8,798 nt of DNA from COE1 sp045579665 (GTDB lineage Bacteria; Bacillota; Clostridia; Lachnospirales; Lachnospiraceae). Positions 6,106-8,798 of the stretch are shown in pieces. The stretch lies in contig JAZNMO010000177.1 in assembly GCA_045579665.1 (NCBI GenBank), positions 1-8,798 of the forward strand. The letters are read 5' to 3'. Position numbers and translations under genes: made by a program. Positions within the stretch are counted from its first letter, which is position 1; the number at the start of each line of letters is the position of its first letter. The notes beneath the pieces are model-generated. The model searched no databases. It worked only from the letters and a program-made list of their open reading frames with translations, and was not told where the DNA came from.

Positions 6106-8061
6106 TTATTGCGTGGAGCTATAGCATTTCTCCACCCAATTCACCATCTTCTGAATATTATTTTCTCTCAGCTCCAAGAAATCCCGAATACACTTTGAAC
6201 TTCCATATCCGCCCAAAAGTGCATTATTCGTGTCACCGGTACCCGGATATCGTCTAAAGAACTGGTCAAACAGAGGACCATAAGAAGCCTCATACTGACT
6301 AAGCACCTCTAAAGCTGCTTCCTTTTCAAAATATGTATCTGCCAAAGACAACAGCTTATCACAATATGCTTCTCTAAATCCATCATTTGTCATCAGATAG
6401 GCAAAGCAGAGTACCGCAGGATTATTGGTATTCATATCCAGTAGCCCTTTGGGTTTGTAATTATCTTCTTTTATTGTATTAGTTTTTGCATCGCCTGCAC
6501 CGCTGATACCGCCAAATTCAATATCGTAGAGACAGAAGCGCCATCTGCTGTCAGCGTAGGGACTGTCAGAGGTAGAGTCGACAGCTTTCCACATAGACCA
6601 GTTCTTGCCCGGCCAATCCCACTTGTTATTAATCCAGACTTCTACGGCGAAGTAGTCCAAAACGCTGTTCACATCCACAAGCTTAGCAAATTCCCGATAA
6701 TCTTCCTCGGATTTCAAATCAGAATGTGTATCAAAGAACTCCAACAGTTCTTTAAAGTAATAAGTCTCATCGGTTTCGCCCTCAGGAAGTTCTCCTTCAT
6801 CCAGCTTATAGCCAAGAGCCAGAGACTCTGCATCCCCTTTGTAAATAATCACATCTTCTTTATTTACATCATAGTGTGACTCAAAATAATCGTCAGAATA
6901 ATCCTCCTCCAATACATATAAGCCCCAGTATTCACCGTTTAGATATACAACGCAAGGGCGGGAGCACTTGGTGGCAACATTCATTTCACCGGCAAGGTCC
7001 TGCCAGTAGGTGTCATTGTATTTTGCAAGAAATGCACAGTTTCCGCCGGCACGAAGTACCATAGTATCGAATTCATCAATCACATTTCCTTTTATGTTCT
7101 TTAAATCCTCACCAAATACAGCATAGTTAAATTTCTTTTCGCCATAATCACTTCTGGCATAGAGACGGAAGCCCTTTTGCAGGTCGGAGCGGGAGTAGTT
7201 ACCTTGGATACGGATACCACAGTCCTGCGATAGTACAAGCTGACTGCCGCCTGCATTCATTTCAAAGAAATCAATATGTGCTTCACGTTCCCAGGCTCTG
7301 CCTTTCATAGAGTAGTTGGCGGTTACCTTTCTGGTGTCATCTGCAGAGTAGCGGGAGGTGGTAGCACGGAAGTAGCTGTAGGCATTTTTGAATGCATTTC
7401 CCCGAACGTAGATACCGCGGTTATCGCTAAATAAATCATCGTAGTCCATAGAGATGCTGATAACAGCCAAGTCCGTTCCTTGAGCTTTGCAGCTTTCGGC
7501 AATACCTGTAATATGCTCTTTAGGAGTACCGATAAAATAGGTCGCCCCGGTGTTTTCTATAACCGTGCCGTCTTTATCCTTCAACACAAATCGTAAAGTA
7601 GTGCATTTATCCACCGCAAGTTTACTTGGTTCATCCATCTTGCAAATGACATCAGTTCCGTCCAGATAACAGTAATTGGTGGTAATCAGTGAGGTTGAAA
7701 CCGCTGATACAATATTTTCATCCCATTTGCGGTCGCAGATTTTGATACCATTTGCATAACAGAGAGTGGTATCACTATCATCAGGGTTACTACCGTCAGT
7801 CGTGTAGTAGAGGGTATAGCTCTCATTAAAGCTTGCAGTTAATGTAAATTCATTCTCGTATACACCGCTTTCATGGGAGAGTATGAGAGAAGGTTCGGCA
7901 TCAGAAGGCTCAGTTACGGATGTGACAGAGCTTGCAGTCGGTGAGGAAGCCTTGCTTGTGGAATTGGAAGCAGAGCTTTGACAGCCCGTCAAACATAATA
8001 TTGTCATTAGAATCGTCCAAAGAATATGTTTTTTGTATTTAATATTTATTTTCTTCTGCAT
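6106..8061 (-). CDS. CotH-kinase-domain surface lipoprotein with chitobiase-like N-terminal domain
   Basis: A 651-residue exported lipoprotein. The frame is open to 8127, but the start at 8061 is chosen because AAGGAG lies six bases upstream and the signal peptide begins there. It has a basic N-terminus, a hydrophobic run (ILWTILMTILCL) and lipobox LTGC with lipidated C27, followed by a Ser/Thr-rich linker to about residue 55. Residues about 60-110 resemble a chitobiase/FN3-associated domain (YTLYYTTDGSNP at 82-93). The rest is a CotH-type kinase domain: IRIQGNYSRSDLQKGFRLYA near 283-302, YLNGEYWGLYVLEED (373-387), NKWDWPGKNW (479-488) and YDIEFGG (512-518), where Asp482 and Asp513 are likely catalytic or metal-binding residues. 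CotH of Bacillus spores phosphorylates coat proteins. In Clostridia such lipoproteins are common on the cell surface and their substrates are mostly unknown. It has its own promoter and terminator. Confidence 0.9.
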   Translation of the reverse strand: MQKKINIKYKKHILWTILMTILCLTGCQSSASNSTSKASSPTASSVTSVTEPSDAEPSLILSHESGVYENEFTLTASFNESYTLYYTTDGSNPDDSDTTLCYANGIKICDRKWDENIVSAVSTSLITTNYCYLDGTDVICKMDEPSKLAVDKCTTLRFVLKDKDGTVIENTGATYFIGTPKEHITGIAESCKAQGTDLAVISISMDYDDLFSDNRGIYVRGNAFKNAYSYFRATTSRYSADDTRKVTANYSMKGRAWEREAHIDFFEMNAGGSQLVLSQDCGIRIQGNYSRSDLQKGFRLYARSDYGEKKFNYAVFGEDLKNIKGNVIDEFDTMVLRAGGNCAFLAKYNDTYWQDLAGEMNVATKCSRPCVVYLNGEYWGLYVLEEDYSDDYFESHYDVNKEDVIIYKGDAESLALGYKLDEGELPEGETDETYYFKELLEFFDTHSDLKSEEDYREFAKLVDVNSVLDYFAVEVWINNKWDWPGKNWSMWKAVDSTSDSPYADSRWRFCLYDIEFGGISGAGDAKTNTIKEDNYKPKGLLDMNTNNPAVLCFAYLMTNDGFREAYCDKLLSLADTYFEKEAALEVLSQYEASYGPLFDQFFRRYPGTGDTNNALLGGYGSSKCIRDFLELRENNIQKMVNWVEKCYSSTQ

Positions 8062-8098
8062 AGGAATCTCCTTGTCTTTTGGGTACTTGTATGCTGAT

Positions 8099-8127
8099 AT
8101 TTTACCAGTCGTGTTATAAACCCACAA
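8099..8127 (-). promoter_or_regulatory. putative promoter of the CotH lipoprotein gene
   Basis: On the - strand TTGTGG (8127-8122) and TAAAAT (8104-8099) are separated by 17 bases, the optimal spacing for the housekeeping sigma factor. Transcription would start near 8092 and give a leader of about 30 bases containing AAGGAG. The match of the -35 is only moderate. Confidence 0.4.
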
Positions 8128-8203
8128 ACCAAAGAATCCTACAAGAAATACATGGATTTTTCGCTTTATAGGAGTTTTAGAGAATGCAAAGATGGTCTTC
8201 TGT

Positions 8204-8665
8204 TTAATTGCTCAAATAAATCATCAAATTCAAATACCCGGCAAAGGTCACCCACACAAGATAGGGTATTTGCAATATAGCGGCGAGAGCATCAACCTTG
8301 CGAAACTGTAGTATCATACGTAAGATTAATCCCCACAGAATCAATAACCACAGGAAGGCAAAGAAAAATTCCTGCAAATTAAAGAAGAAAAGACTCCAAA
8401 AGAAGTTAAAGAACAGTTGGATTCCATAGGTGAACAAACCATCTACTGTAGCTTCCGGATTGTTTCCTCTTTTTAGCCATATGCGGGCACTGCTGACACC
8501 CATTAAGATATAGAGGATAGTCCAGACGATGGGGAATACAATTGCAGGTGGTGCAAGAGGAGGCTTGTTAATTTGGTCGTATATATCCATATTGTTTCTT
8601 GTCAGAAAGGCAGCAAGACCTCCAACTGCAAGTGGAATCAGAATTGCAATGACATATGTTTTCAT
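8204..8665 (-). CDS. tspO: TspO/MBR-family membrane protein
   Basis: A 153-residue integral membrane protein with about five hydrophobic helices, the normal size and topology of TspO/MBR (translocator protein) family members. These bind porphyrins and other hydrophobic ligands and are linked to stress responses. Diagnostic segments are NKPPLAPPAIVFPIVWTILY (residues 33-52), QLFFNFFWSLFFF (83-95) and PYLVWVTFAGYLN (134-146). The frame is open to an ATG at 8695, but the start at 8665 is preferred because AAAGGCGG (8682-8675 on the - strand) precedes it by nine bases and the first membrane helix begins right after MKTYVIAILI. The family is often called a tryptophan-rich sensory protein. The 5' leader can fold so that the ribosome site is hidden (separate entry). 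It is followed after 142 bases by the CotH lipoprotein gene on the same strand. Confidence 0.92.
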   Translation of the reverse strand: MKTYVIAILIPLAVGGLAAFLTRNNMDIYDQINKPPLAPPAIVFPIVWTILYILMGVSSARIWLKRGNNPEATVDGLFTYGIQLFFNFFWSLFFFNLQEFFFAFLWLLILWGLILRMILQFRKVDALAAILQIPYLVWVTFAGYLNLMIYLSN

Positions 8666-8674
8666 ATTTATAAT

Positions 8675-8729
8675 CCGCCTTTCTGCGAAAGGCACCGATG
8701 AGGTTATGAAACCCGATAGGTTCTTTCGC
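8675..8729 (-). promoter_or_regulatory. candidate RNA switch in the tspO leader
   Basis: On the - strand GCGAAAG (8729-8723) pairs perfectly with CTTTCGC (8691-8685). This encloses 31 bases that can form AACC/GGTT and ACC/GGT helices, or a rod with GGGTT/AACCT around a TCAT loop. Alternatively GCCTTTC (8693-8687) pairs perfectly with GAAAGGC (8683-8677), the Shine-Dalgarno region of tspO. The two 7-bp helices share bases 8691-8687 and cannot form together, the usual design of a translational on/off switch. It matches no riboswitch class that I recognise. A -10-like GATAAT (8759-8754) lies upstream, without a clear -35. Confidence 0.45.
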
Positions 8730-8798
8730 TATCTATTTCTATATCCCTCTGATATTATCTCTTTATAAGACTGACACACTACAGAACACGTGGAGGTG

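Noticed and set aside
8685..8729. + strand sequence CCGATGAGG...GAAAC as a hammerhead-ribozyme core.
   Set aside because: The core spacing is wrong, there is no stem II between the two conserved blocks, and no cleavage-site stem is formed; a switch on the - strand in the tspO leader explains the pairing better.
8791..8798. TGGAGGTG at the right edge as the ribosome site of a divergent + strand gene.
   Set aside because: No start codon or coding sequence is visible before the window ends, so it cannot be supported.

Overview
The window looks like a stretch of a low-GC Gram-positive genome, probably a Clostridia/Lachnospiraceae-type gut anaerobe. The evidence is AT-rich codon use, strong AGGAGG-type ribosome binding sites, a lipobox surface protein with a CotH kinase domain, and a left edge typical of Firmicute conjugative elements and prophages. 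No rRNA, tRNA, CRISPR array, insertion sequence or integrase gene was found.

The left part (1 to about 5490, all on the + strand) is accessory DNA. It starts with the tail of a gene resembling a polyvalent-protein (PBECR/LPD-type) domain. Next is a HipB-like XRE regulator, translationally coupled to a short Fic/Doc-like protein whose catalytic histidine is missing. Two small unrecognised ORFs follow. The centrepiece is a 1000-residue PLD nuclease / SF2 helicase / DUF3427 protein, the architecture of the type IV (modified-cytosine-dependent) restriction enzyme SauUSI. It is followed almost without gaps by a 66-residue acidic protein and a NUDIX hydrolase resembling MutT/NudG. These last three genes form one apparent operon that ends at a 19-bp hairpin (5492-5533).

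The right part (5534 to 8695, all on the - strand) looks like ordinary chromosome. In transcription order it holds tspO, a CotH-kinase surface lipoprotein and a low-molecular-weight protein-tyrosine phosphatase. The lipoprotein gene has a plausible promoter and a good terminator. The tspO leader contains two overlapping, mutually exclusive 7-bp helices. One of them buries the Shine-Dalgarno sequence, which suggests a translational switch.

The most interesting proposal is that the NUDIX enzyme works with the type IV nuclease. A NudG-like enzyme that removes modified dCTP would keep modified cytosine out of host DNA (avoiding self-cleavage), or would attack the nucleotide pool of phages with modified cytosine. 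This is inference from gene order and family knowledge, not demonstrated by the sequence.
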